Assembly: GCA_003449615.1 (NCBI GenBank) | Contig: DMHA01000237.1 | Span: forward strand, 1-10,914 | Reading direction: 5' to 3' | Length of the DNA: 10,914 nucleotides | Source of the DNA: Flavobacterium sp. | GTDB lineage: Bacteria; Bacteroidota; Bacteroidia; Flavobacteriales; Flavobacteriaceae | Shown: positions 1-5,809 of the stretch, in pieces | Layout of the letters: the number at the start of each line of letters is the position of its first letter | Numbering within the stretch: the stretch's first letter is position 1 | Position numbers and translations under genes: made by a program | Notes under the pieces: model-generated | What the model saw: only the letters and a program-made list of their open reading frames with translations | Told to the model about the DNA's origin: nothing | Databases searched by the model: none

Positions 1-125
1 GCCAAAAATTCGGCAGCAAAAGAACCAACGCCTCCCAATCCTACGACCAAAATATTGGCGTTTCTCAGTTTGTCTAATCCTTCTGCTTTAAATAAGAGCT
101 CGGCTCTTTCTGTCCATTCTGCCAT
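1..125 (-). CDS. tcdA: tRNA threonylcarbamoyladenosine dehydratase, N-terminus only (runs off the window)
   Basis: Partial gene: only the first 41 codons lie in the window. The reading begins MAEWTERAELLF and contains a Rossmann nucleotide-binding loop VVGLGGVGS (residues 27-35), the ATP-binding signature of the ThiF/MoeB/E1-like superfamily. The start, the 'W-x-x-R' segment about 25 residues before the loop and the GxGGVGS form fit TcdA (CsdL/YgdL), which uses ATP to cyclise t6A at position 37 of ANN-decoding tRNAs. MoeB and ThiF share the loop, so the assignment rests mainly on the N-terminal segment. It lies 62 bases downstream of the TatD-family gene on the same strand and is probably co-transcribed with it. 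Confidence 0.75.
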   Translation of the reverse strand, partial: MAEWTERAELLFKAEGLDKLRNANILVVGLGGVGSFAAEFL

Positions 126-133
126 AATTTTTT

Positions 134-157
134 GTTTCAAGTTTAATGTTTCAAGTT
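134..157. repeat. Tandem-like direct repeat of GTTTCAAGTT
   Basis: The 10-mer GTTTCAAGTT occurs at 134-143 and again at 148-157, separated by four bases, in the short gap between the TatD-family gene and tcdA. Read in the direction of transcription it is an AACTTGAAAC pair just upstream of the tcdA start. The repetition is seen directly; any role is unknown. Confidence 0.5.
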
Positions 158-187
158 GCTAAAAATCTGAAATGCTTCTCCAGTTCG

Positions 188-868
188 CTATCGCTCGGGG
201 CAGAAATCGTTAATCTTCAATCTGAAATCAAAAACTGTATTGAAATTCTTATTTACAATCTCCTGTAATTCACTTAATTCTAATTCTTTATATTTCGCTG
301 CCAAAGTATAAACAACCTGAATTCCTTCTTCGACCATATCGGTTTCTAACAAGAATTTATCGTTTGGAATATTTTGAAAAACCGATTCTAATTCTGGGTT
401 TCGCAACAAGATTTTCCCAAACGAAACATAAAAACCATTGTCAATCAATTGCTTAGCGAGTTCTATTTTTTTTGAAAATCCGTGAACAATCATTGGAACA
501 CAAATCTTCAATCTTTTCATAATTTCGATTAGTTCCTGAAAAGCGGCAACGCAATGAATCACCACTGGTTTTTGGTGTTTTTCGGCTAATGCCAATTGTC
601 TTTCAAAAACGGATTGCTGTATTTCAAATGAAGTTTCGCTGCGTTTGTCCAAACCACATTCGCCAAGTGCCAAACATTCGGGCAAAGCCAATTTTTCATC
701 CACAATTTGAAAATCACTTTCTAATCTATTTTCGTCAATGTATAATGGATGAATACCCATAGAATAAAACGGAATCCTTGCATCAAATTCCTGAGGATAT
801 TGATTGACCAATTCCAACACTTCGATTTGATTGGTAAATTGATGTGTATGTAGATTAAAGTATTTCAT
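188..868 (-). CDS. TatD family metal-dependent hydrolase
   Basis: A 226-residue amidohydrolase-fold protein of the TatD family (metal-dependent deoxyribonucleases and related hydrolases), presumably cytosolic. The metal and catalytic signature is complete. It has the N-terminal HxH (His7, His9), the GIHP motif (38-41), the glutamate in LGECGLD (Glu70), the histidine in VVIHC (His105), the histidine in IVHGFS (His129) and the aspartate in LLETD (Asp177). It is shorter than the usual ~260 residues, mainly in the loops between motifs, as in other Bacteroidetes versions. The start ATG overlaps the stop of the DUF1684 gene by one base (TAATG), implying translational coupling, and tcdA follows. The last residues (FCPER) are encoded by an unusually GC-rich block around 181-200, so the natural C-terminus may have been altered by a repeat. 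The substrate cannot be told from the sequence. Confidence 0.9.
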   Translation of the reverse strand: MKYFNLHTHQFTNQIEVLELVNQYPQEFDARIPFYSMGIHPLYIDENRLESDFQIVDEKLALPECLALGECGLDKRSETSFEIQQSVFERQLALAEKHQKPVVIHCVAAFQELIEIMKRLKICVPMIVHGFSKKIELAKQLIDNGFYVSFGKILLRNPELESVFQNIPNDKFLLETDMVEEGIQVVYTLAAKYKELELSELQEIVNKNFNTVFDFRLKINDFCPER

Positions 869-1473
869 TATTCGTGAAATTTCTTAACTCCAGCTTTAAT
901 TTCAATTTTCAAATCGTTTTCTAATGGCACTTTTGGACAGGAATACTTATGATTATAAGCGCAATACGGATTGTAAGATGTATTGAAATCAATAACGATG
1001 CTATCGCCAGTTGGAGTTTTCAAATCGATATATTTTCCGCCAATGTAACTCTCCTTTCCGCAAGTCAAATCTGAAAAAGGCAAAAATAAATAGTCATTAT
1101 ATTCCTCTTTTTTAGATAATTCAATGTTCTGGTAAAGGTTTAATTGGCATGATTTTCCGTCAATTTCAAAATGAGCTTCGCCGAATTTTACATACATTGG
1201 TTTTCTGGCAGTTGAAGTTTTCATCTCAAATGGTTTTTCATTCTCGGTTCTAATGAATTTTGCCACGACAAAAAACTTTTCGTTTATGGGATAGAAATCT
1301 AATGCTTTGAAAACCGCTAAATCTTCCGCCATCAACGGACTGCTTTTGGCATCGGCATATTCGGTATTTAACTCTTTTTGAAATTTTTCGACAGCAGCGA
1401 AATCAAATTTTTCTTGAGCAAAACCAAAATTCAAAACTGCTAAAAAAAGAAATGCTAGAAATGTTCTCATCAT
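868..1473 (-). CDS. Secreted DUF1684 domain protein
   Basis: A 201-residue protein from the ATG at 1473 (an adjacent ATG at 1470 is equally possible). The N-terminus MMRTFLAFLFLAVLNFGFAQ is a classic Sec signal peptide, with cleavage probably after the Ala of GFA-Q. The C-terminal half has the DUF1684 hallmark: a YNPYCAYN segment, then YSCP, then PLEN, near the end, preceded by the D-x-x-x-GKYIDL strand. The family has no firmly established function; it is common in Bacteroidetes and seen in other phyla. An ORF extends upstream to an ATG at 1545, but that extension has no signal-peptide logic and contains a good promoter (1486-1516), so the internal start is preferred. It heads the minus-strand group with the TatD-family gene and tcdA. 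Confidence 0.85.
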   Translation of the reverse strand: MMRTFLAFLFLAVLNFGFAQEKFDFAAVEKFQKELNTEYADAKSSPLMAEDLAVFKALDFYPINEKFFVVAKFIRTENEKPFEMKTSTARKPMYVKFGEAHFEIDGKSCQLNLYQNIELSKKEEYNDYLFLPFSDLTCGKESYIGGKYIDLKTPTGDSIVIDFNTSYNPYCAYNHKYSCPKVPLENDLKIEIKAGVKKFHE

Positions 1474-1485
1474 TTTTATTTTGAG

Positions 1486-1516
1486 CAAAAATAGTTTAAA
1501 AGTTAGAAAGTAGCAA
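1486..1516 (-). promoter_or_regulatory. Flavobacterial-type promoter for the DUF1684-TatD-tcdA group
   Basis: On the minus strand a TTG (1514-1516) is followed after 20 bases by TATTTTTG (1486-1493). This is a full match to the Bacteroidetes sigma-A consensus TTG-N(17-23)-TAnnTTTG. The -7 box ends 12 bases before the ATG at 1473, giving a very short leader, and it excludes the upstream ATG at 1545 as the start. Confidence 0.55.
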
Positions 1517-1557
1517 CGTTTATATTTTGGAGAGAATGTTTTCATTAGCGCGAATCC

Positions 1558-1640
1558 TAGCCCAGATAAAAGTGGAAATCCTTTTATTTTTTTCCTTTAA
1601 AAAAATAAAAGATTGAAACGAATAGCTGGAAAAAGCTCCT
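1558..1640 (+). repeat. Structured intergenic element with a 13-bp perfect hairpin
   Basis: A perfect 13-bp inverted repeat, CTTTTATTTTTTT (1581-1593) and its complement (1599-1611), encloses the 5-base loop CCTTT. It is flanked by TAGCCCAGATAAAAGTGGAA (1558-1577) on the left and by GAATAGCTGGAAAAAGCTCC (1620-1639) on the right. The layout of AGCCC-GAT-GGAAATCC, a T-rich/A-rich hairpin, then GAT-GC-GG-AGCTCCT resembles an element I recall from many Bacteroidetes intergenic regions; that is memory, not a search. It sits in the divergent gap between the DUF1684 gene and the MFS gene, ending 11 bases before the MFS -7 box, so it could affect MFS promoter activity or act as a terminator or insulator. 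Confidence 0.6.
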
Positions 1641-1651
1641 AAAAATCTTTG

Positions 1652-1659
1652 TAGCTTTG
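1652..1659 (+). promoter_or_regulatory. -7 promoter element of the MFS gene
   Basis: TAGCTTTG matches TAnnTTTG exactly, 18 bases before the ATG at 1678. No TTG is present at normal -33 spacing; the nearest weak candidate is CTG at 1626-1628. The box overlaps the TTG codon at 1657 that would otherwise open the reading frame, so that codon is not the start. Confidence 0.5.
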
Positions 1660-1677
1660 CAAACTAGAAATTTCCTT

Positions 1678-2904
1678 ATGCTTAGAACAGGTCTTCGTAG
1701 TTACATCAATAATTTTAAGGGCTTCCGGCGTGAGGTATGGATTTTGGCGCTTATTACTTTTATCAACCGCGCTGGGACTATGGTTTTGCCTTTTTTATCC
1801 AAATATCTGAAGGAAAATCTACATTTTACTTATGGTGAAGTGGGATGGATTATGGTGGCTTTTGGTTTGGGTTCGATGCTTGGTTCGTGGTTGGGTGGTA
1901 AATTGACCGATAAAATTGGTTTTTATAAAATAATGGTTTTTAGCCTTTTTACGAGTGGAATGCTGTTTTTTATTTTGCAGTACATCACGAGTTTTTGGGG
2001 ATTGTGTTTTGGAATGTTTTTAATTATGACCATTGCCGATATGTTTCGACCAGCAATGTTTGTGTCTTTGAGTGTTTATGCCAAACCAAAAAACAGGGTT
2101 CGTGCACTGTCTTTAGTGCGTTTGGCTGTAAATCTTGGCTTTGCTGCTGGACCTACTTTGGGCGGTTTGATTATTTTAGGAATGGGTTATTCTGGTTTGT
2201 TTTGGGTAGATGGCAGCACTTGTATCATTGCTATTCTAATTTTTGTTTTGATGGTTAAAGAGAGAAAAAGAATTCCGCTAGCAGTGGGTGAAATCCCCAC
2301 AACTGTAATCCGAAAATCCATTTATAAAGACAAACCATTTTGGTTGCTTTTATACACCATTTTTATCATTGCGATGGTGTTTTTCCAAATATTCACAACA
2401 CTTCCTTTGTATCATCACGAAAAATTTGGATTGACTGAATTTCAAACTGGCTTGCTTCTTTCTCTAAACGGATTTTTGGTTTTCTTATTAGAAATGCCTA
2501 TCGTAAGCATAATCGAAAGGAAAAGAATCAATAAAATTAAAATCATTGCGTATGGTGCGTTGTGCGTTGCCCTAGGATATTACATTTTACTGCTCGATTC
2601 TTGGGCGTTTATTTTAATTTTAAGTATTGTTTTGCTCACTTTTGGAGAAATATTTGCTTTTCCATTTTCAAATGCAGTAGCGCTTAACCGAGCTCCAAAA
2701 GGGCAAGAAGGAGAATATATGGGCTTGTTTACTATGAGTTTTAGCCTGGCTCACATTGCTTGTTCAAAAACAGGACTGGATATCATTGCACATTTTGGAT
2801 ATATGACCAATTGGCTTTTTATGGGTAGTTTAGGAATGTTGGCCGCAATTTGCTGCATTTGGCTGAATCGAATGTTGATAGCTGAAAAGATAAAAACTAT
2901 CTAA
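1678..2904 (+). CDS. MFS transporter, drug-exporter (DHA1) type
   Basis: A 408-residue, highly hydrophobic inner-membrane protein with about 12 predicted membrane segments and a central break near the basic stretch KERKRIP. Two family motifs are visible. The first is motif A in the loop between segments 2 and 3, GGKLTDKIG (residues 73-81). The second is an antiporter motif C-like GFAAGPTLGG (154-163) in segment 5. Motif C is characteristic of proton-driven exporters, so efflux of a drug or metabolite is likelier than uptake; the substrate cannot be predicted. Length is normal for the superfamily. The ATG at 1678 is chosen because the only upstream in-frame candidate (TTG at 1657) lies inside the -7 promoter box. 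It is read divergently from the DUF1684 gene, and a small gene with its own -7 box follows 33 bases downstream. Confidence 0.9.
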   Translation: MLRTGLRSYINNFKGFRREVWILALITFINRAGTMVLPFLSKYLKENLHFTYGEVGWIMVAFGLGSMLGSWLGGKLTDKIGFYKIMVFSLFTSGMLFFILQYITSFWGLCFGMFLIMTIADMFRPAMFVSLSVYAKPKNRVRALSLVRLAVNLGFAAGPTLGGLIILGMGYSGLFWVDGSTCIIAILIFVLMVKERKRIPLAVGEIPTTVIRKSIYKDKPFWLLLYTIFIIAMVFFQIFTTLPLYHHEKFGLTEFQTGLLLSLNGFLVFLLEMPIVSIIERKRINKIKIIAYGALCVALGYYILLLDSWAFILILSIVLLTFGEIFAFPFSNAVALNRAPKGQEGEYMGLFTMSFSLAHIACSKTGLDIIAHFGYMTNWLFMGSLGMLAAICCIWLNRMLIAEKIKTI

Positions 2905-2913
2905 TTATTTTTC

Positions 2914-2921
2914 TATTTTTG
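2914..2921 (+). promoter_or_regulatory. -7 promoter element of the small basic protein gene
   Basis: TATTTTTG matches TAnnTTTG and ends 16 bases before the ATG at 2938, inside the 33-base gap after the MFS stop. No TTG is found at normal -33 distance, so it may be a weak or extended promoter. Its presence suggests the small gene can be transcribed independently. Confidence 0.45.
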
Positions 2922-2937
2922 CAAAAAAAATCTACTT

Positions 2938-3081
2938 ATGTTCAAAATTCTAGCCCAAATAAACAAGCTTATTCTACCGAGTTTCACTAAACAAAGTCTG
3001 GATTTGGCCAAAGCCAAGAAATGGCAAATGGCAATCATTGGTTATCGCTACTATGTAACTACAAGAGCGTTAGGTTGTTGA
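2938..3081 (+). CDS. Small basic 47-residue protein of a Flavobacteriia family
   Basis: An ATG-to-TGA frame of 47 codons, beginning MFKILAQINKLILPSFTKQ and ending YRYYVTTRALGC. It has eight Lys/Arg and a single acidic residue, with an amphipathic N-terminal half and a hydrophobic stretch MAIIGY near residue 31. I recall very similar short proteins in Flavobacterium genomes (LPSxTK..LDLxKA..xQMAxIGxRYYVT), sometimes labelled 'SsrA-binding protein'. That label is doubtful: real SmpB is about 150 residues and its fold is not visible here. A -7 box sits 16 bases upstream, supporting expression. Membrane association or nucleic-acid binding are both compatible with the composition. It is the last gene before the repeat-filled gap. 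Confidence 0.65.
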   Translation: MFKILAQINKLILPSFTKQSLDLAKAKKWQMAIIGYRYYVTTRALGC

Positions 3082-3111
3082 TTTCAGATTTTTTTTATTA
3101 AAAAATATTTC

Positions 3112-3510
3112 GGTTCTACCCCGAATTGTGTGGGTTTTGTAATTATTAAAAAAAGTTAGCCACAAATTACACAAATTTACACAAATTCGTTTAACTCAAA
3201 AATCACACTAATTCTTTTGAAATTCTTGTGATTAAATTTAAAAAAAAAATTAATTAGTGATAATTCGTGTAATTCTATCACTCTTTTCAATTTTTTGTAA
3301 ATCAGCAGTTTATAAATTATTTTCATTATAACTTACAACGACTTTAGTCGGAATTTGTGTAATTTAAGCGACACAAATCTGTGTAAATTTGTGAAATTTG
3401 TGTCAAAAAATTGGAACAAAAATCCAGCAAGTTAGCAACTCTTTGCCAAAGTCCCACCACTTTCTTTAAATTTGTGGATAAAAAATACCCACACAGTTGT
3501 GGTTAGAACC
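3112..3510. repeat. Composite nested inverted-repeat element (MITE/REP-like) filling a gene-free gap
   Basis: The 3082-3612 gap has no plausible gene. Its outer arms, 3112-3135 and 3487-3510, are inverted copies matching at 20 of 24 positions (GGTTCTA...TGTGTGGGT). Inside lie inner arms 3159-3182 and 3381-3404, inverted copies matching at 22 of 24 positions. The inner unit is CACAAATTACACAAATTTAC, and a perfect 14-base inverted piece recurs at 3164-3177 and 3352-3365. Small palindromes CGACTTTAGTCG (3339-3350) and CTTTGCCAAAG (3441-3451) are also present. No transposase and no clear target-site duplication are visible. The gap lies between convergent genes, so bidirectional termination or RNA folding are possible roles. 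A T8 tract (3089-3096) follows the small gene. Confidence 0.7.
3159..3404. repeat. Inner inverted repeat pair of ACACAAATT-type units
   Basis: Arms 3159-3182 and 3381-3404 match at 22 of 24 positions as inverted copies, with 198 bases between them. Further degenerate copies in both orientations occur near 3200-3213, 3250-3275 and 3352-3365, so a single transcript could fold in several alternative ways. Confidence 0.7.
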
Positions 3511-3612
3511 AATATTTCATGAACAAATAAAAAAGCTAAAAGTTAAAAACCAAAAAATAAAATTCATTAAAAATTAAGTTGAAACCCATTTGAATTGGCT
3601 TTTAAAAATCAA

Positions 3613-4896
3613 TTATATAAAATCATTCAATGCTTTTTCGATTATTACCAAACATTCCTGAATTTGAGTTTCAGTGATGACCAAGGGTGGCGCAAAACGA
3701 ATTTTGTTGCCGTGAGTAGGTTTTGCTAATAAACCATAATCTCTAAAACGAAGACAAATATTCCAAGCCAAATCAGAATCCTCGCCACAATTGATGACTA
3801 TTGCATTCAATAATCCTTTGCCACGAACCAATTCAATTAAGGGATTTTGTTGGGCAATTTTGTTCAATCCTTTTCTTAAAAGAAATCCTAATCTTTCGGC
3901 ATTTTGAGCTAAATTTTCCTCACGAACGACTTCAAGAGCTGCGATGGCAACCGCTGCGGCTATAGGATTTCCTCCAAAAGTGGAACCATGTTGTCCAGGT
4001 TTGATGACATTCATGATTTCGTCATTGGCCAAAACAGCAGAAACGGGGTAAACACCTCCCGAAATTGCTTTCCCCAAAATTAAAATATCTGGTTTTACTT
4101 CTGGTTTATTTTTGCAACCATTTTCGCAAGAACAATTTCCACAAGTGGCTAATAATCTTCCTGTTCGAGCAATTCCAGTTTGCACTTCGTCGGCAATAAA
4201 CAAAACATTGTGTGCTTTGCAAAGCGCTTTGGCTTTTGCCAAATATCCTTCGGAAGGTACGTAAACTCCAGCTTCACCTTGAATGGGTTCGATTAAGAAT
4301 CCAGCAATAGTTGCAGAAGATTTCAAAACTTTTTCTAAAGCTTCAATATCATCATAAGGGATTTTTATAAATCCTTCGGTAAAAGGACCAAAACTCTTTC
4401 GAGCTCCTTCATCATTAGAAAATGAGATGATAGTGGTTGTACGTCCGTGAAAATTATTTTCGCAAACTATAATCTGAGCTTGATTTTCAGCAATTCCTTT
4501 AACTTCATAAGCCCATTTTCTACATAGTTTCAAAGCTGTTTCTACAGCCTCGGCACCAGTATTCATTGGTAAAACTTTATCAAACCCAAAATATTTTGTA
4601 ACATATTCTTCAAAAACACCCAATTGGTCATTATAAAAAGCTCGAGATGTCAGAGTCAATGTTTTAGCTTGTTTGATCATTGCCTCAATAATTTTTGGAT
4701 GACAATGTCCTTGATTTACAGCAGAATAAGACGATAAAAAATCAAAGTATTTTTTCCCATCAACATCCCAAACAAAAACGCCTTCTCCTTTTTCTAAAAC
4801 CACAGGAAGTGGATGATAATTATGAGCTCCGTATTTATTCTCTTTTTCGATTAAGGTTTCAGATTTTGGCGAAAGTTCTTGATAATTGAGTTCCAT
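3613..4896 (-). CDS. rocD: Ornithine--oxo-acid transaminase (ornithine aminotransferase)
   Basis: A 427-residue, PLP-dependent class III aminotransferase. It moves the delta-amino group of ornithine to 2-oxoglutarate, giving glutamate semialdehyde (hence pyrroline-5-carboxylate) and glutamate in arginine/ornithine breakdown and proline supply. OAT features: [13 protein letters not shown] near residue 21, [12 protein letters not shown] (58-69), NTGAEAVE (112-119), NNFHGRT (147-153), QGEAGV with the gating Glu208, ADEVQTG with PLP-contacting Asp236, Schiff-base Lys276 in [17 protein letters not shown], and carboxylate-binding Arg400 in IRFAPPLV. Between RTGR and PDILILGK lies a Cys-rich insert (Cys252, 255, 257, 261). 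The ATG at 4896 is preferred to the one at 4938 because the extra 14 residues are unlike the family and a -7-like box lies at 4929-4936. It is divergent from the hydrolase-peptidase operon. Confidence 0.95.
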   Translation of the reverse strand: MELNYQELSPKSETLIEKENKYGAHNYHPLPVVLEKGEGVFVWDVDGKKYFDFLSSYSAVNQGHCHPKIIEAMIKQAKTLTLTSRAFYNDQLGVFEEYVTKYFGFDKVLPMNTGAEAVETALKLCRKWAYEVKGIAENQAQIIVCENNFHGRTTTIISFSNDEGARKSFGPFTEGFIKIPYDDIEALEKVLKSSATIAGFLIEPIQGEAGVYVPSEGYLAKAKALCKAHNVLFIADEVQTGIARTGRLLATCGNCSCENGCKNKPEVKPDILILGKAISGGVYPVSAVLANDEIMNVIKPGQHGSTFGGNPIAAAVAIAALEVVREENLAQNAERLGFLLRKGLNKIAQQNPLIELVRGKGLLNAIVINCGEDSDLAWNICLRFRDYGLLAKPTHGNKIRFAPPLVITETQIQECLVIIEKALNDFI

Positions 4897-4928
4897 AACA
4901 ATTTGATAAAAGATAATAATTAATTTTC

Positions 4929-4936
4929 CAAATATC
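4929..4936 (-). promoter_or_regulatory. -7-like element of rocD
   Basis: On the minus strand GATATTTG differs from TAnnTTTG only at its first base and ends 32 bases before the rocD ATG. No TTG is seen at normal -33 spacing. It is mirrored by an identical GATATTTG on the plus strand at 4981-4988. Confidence 0.35.
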
Positions 4937-4980
4937 ATAAATTTTAAGCTATTAGAACGTAACTGTACTATTTAATTTTA

Positions 4981-4988
4981 GATATTTG
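4981..4988 (+). promoter_or_regulatory. -7-like element of the dienelactone hydrolase-like gene
   Basis: GATATTTG, one mismatch from TAnnTTTG, ends 18 bases before the ATG at 5007, the same spacing as at the MFS gene. No -33 TTG is seen. The box covers the TTG at 4986 that could otherwise be read as an earlier start. Confidence 0.4.
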
Positions 4989-5006
4989 TCCGAAAAAAAA
5001 AACATT

Positions 5007-5789
5007 ATGCAAAAAGTACACTATTTTTTATTTGTAATACTACCCTTTTCGGTGGTTTCTTTAGCCCAATTGAAACCCATTCAATACAAAGATGGAAATC
5101 AGGTTTTAAATGGTTTTAATATTCAACCTAAATCAAAAAGTAAACAAAAACCAGGAATACTAATACTTCCTGCTTGGAGAGGAATTGATAAACTTTCTAA
5201 AGATACTGCCGAAAATTTAGCCAAATTAGGTTATTTTGCTTTCATTGCAGATATTTATGGAGAAGGAAATTATCCAAAAGATAACTCCGAAGCTGGAAAA
5301 ATTGCAGGATATTATAAAACCAATATTTTGGAATACCAAAAACGCATTTCATTAGCTTTAGAGCAATTAAATTTATCGGGGGCAAATCCAGATAATATAG
5401 TAGTCATTGGTTACTGTTTTGGAGGAACTGGAGCGCTCGAAGCTGCACGAGCTCGGCTAAATATTAAAGGTGTAGTTTCTTTTCACGGCGGATTAGGCAG
5501 AGATGCAAAAAGAACAATTGAAGCTATAAACGCAAAAGTTTTAGTGTGTCACGGTGCAGACGATCCTTATGTGTCTGGAGCAGAAATTTCAGCTTTTCAG
5601 CAAGAAATGCGCGATACAAAAGCCGATTGGCAAATGATTTATTATGCTAATGCGGTACATTCTTTTACCAATCCCGAAGCTGGAACTGACAATGCAAAAG
5701 GAGCTGCTTACAACGAAATGGCGGACAAAAGATCTTGGGAACATTTCAAACTATTTTTGAATGAAGTTTTAATAAAACATTTTAACTAA
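5007..5789 (+). CDS. Secreted dienelactone hydrolase-family alpha/beta hydrolase
   Basis: A 260-residue alpha/beta-hydrolase with an N-terminal signal peptide (MQKVHYFLFVILPFSVVSLA, cleavage probably before Gln21), so it likely acts in the periplasm or outside the cell. The nucleophile elbow is GYCFGG with Cys137, typical of the dienelactone hydrolase family rather than the Ser of most esterases. The acid is in HGADDPYV (Asp186) and the base is His218 in AVHSFTNP, so the Cys-Asp-His triad is complete. The substrate is unknown; these enzymes open lactones or cleave esters, and a role in aromatic breakdown is not implied by the context. The ATG at 5007 is preferred to TTG at 4986, which lies in the promoter. 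The peptidase gene follows after 20 bases, so the two probably form an operon. Confidence 0.88.
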   Translation: MQKVHYFLFVILPFSVVSLAQLKPIQYKDGNQVLNGFNIQPKSKSKQKPGILILPAWRGIDKLSKDTAENLAKLGYFAFIADIYGEGNYPKDNSEAGKIAGYYKTNILEYQKRISLALEQLNLSGANPDNIVVIGYCFGGTGALEAARARLNIKGVVSFHGGLGRDAKRTIEAINAKVLVCHGADDPYVSGAEISAFQQEMRDTKADWQMIYYANAVHSFTNPEAGTDNAKGAAYNEMADKRSWEHFKLFLNEVLIKHFN

Positions 5790-5809
5790 AAATATTTATT
5801 CCATTTATT

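Noticed and set aside
1474..1545. N-terminal extension of the DUF1684 protein to an ATG at 1545
   Set aside because: It contains a full-consensus promoter (1486-1516) and would bury the obvious signal peptide; the start at 1473/1470 fits better.
1657..1677. TTG start for the MFS gene
   Set aside because: The TTG is part of the -7 box TAGCTTTG at 1652-1659, so it is not expected in the transcript.
1995..2258. 87-codon plus-strand frame inside the MFS gene
   Set aside because: Shadow frame of the transporter; Cys/Phe/Trp-rich composition is unlike a real protein.
3159..3404. CRISPR array from the repeated ACACAAATT units
   Set aside because: Units are inverted and irregular in spacing and sequence; there are no uniform direct repeats with unique spacers and no cas genes.
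4695..4889. 64-codon plus-strand frame opposite rocD
   Set aside because: Antisense shadow of a conserved gene, with no promoter or recognisable content.
4986..5006. TTG start for the dienelactone hydrolase-like gene
   Set aside because: It overlaps the -7-like box GATATTTG; the ATG at 5007 begins a clean signal peptide.
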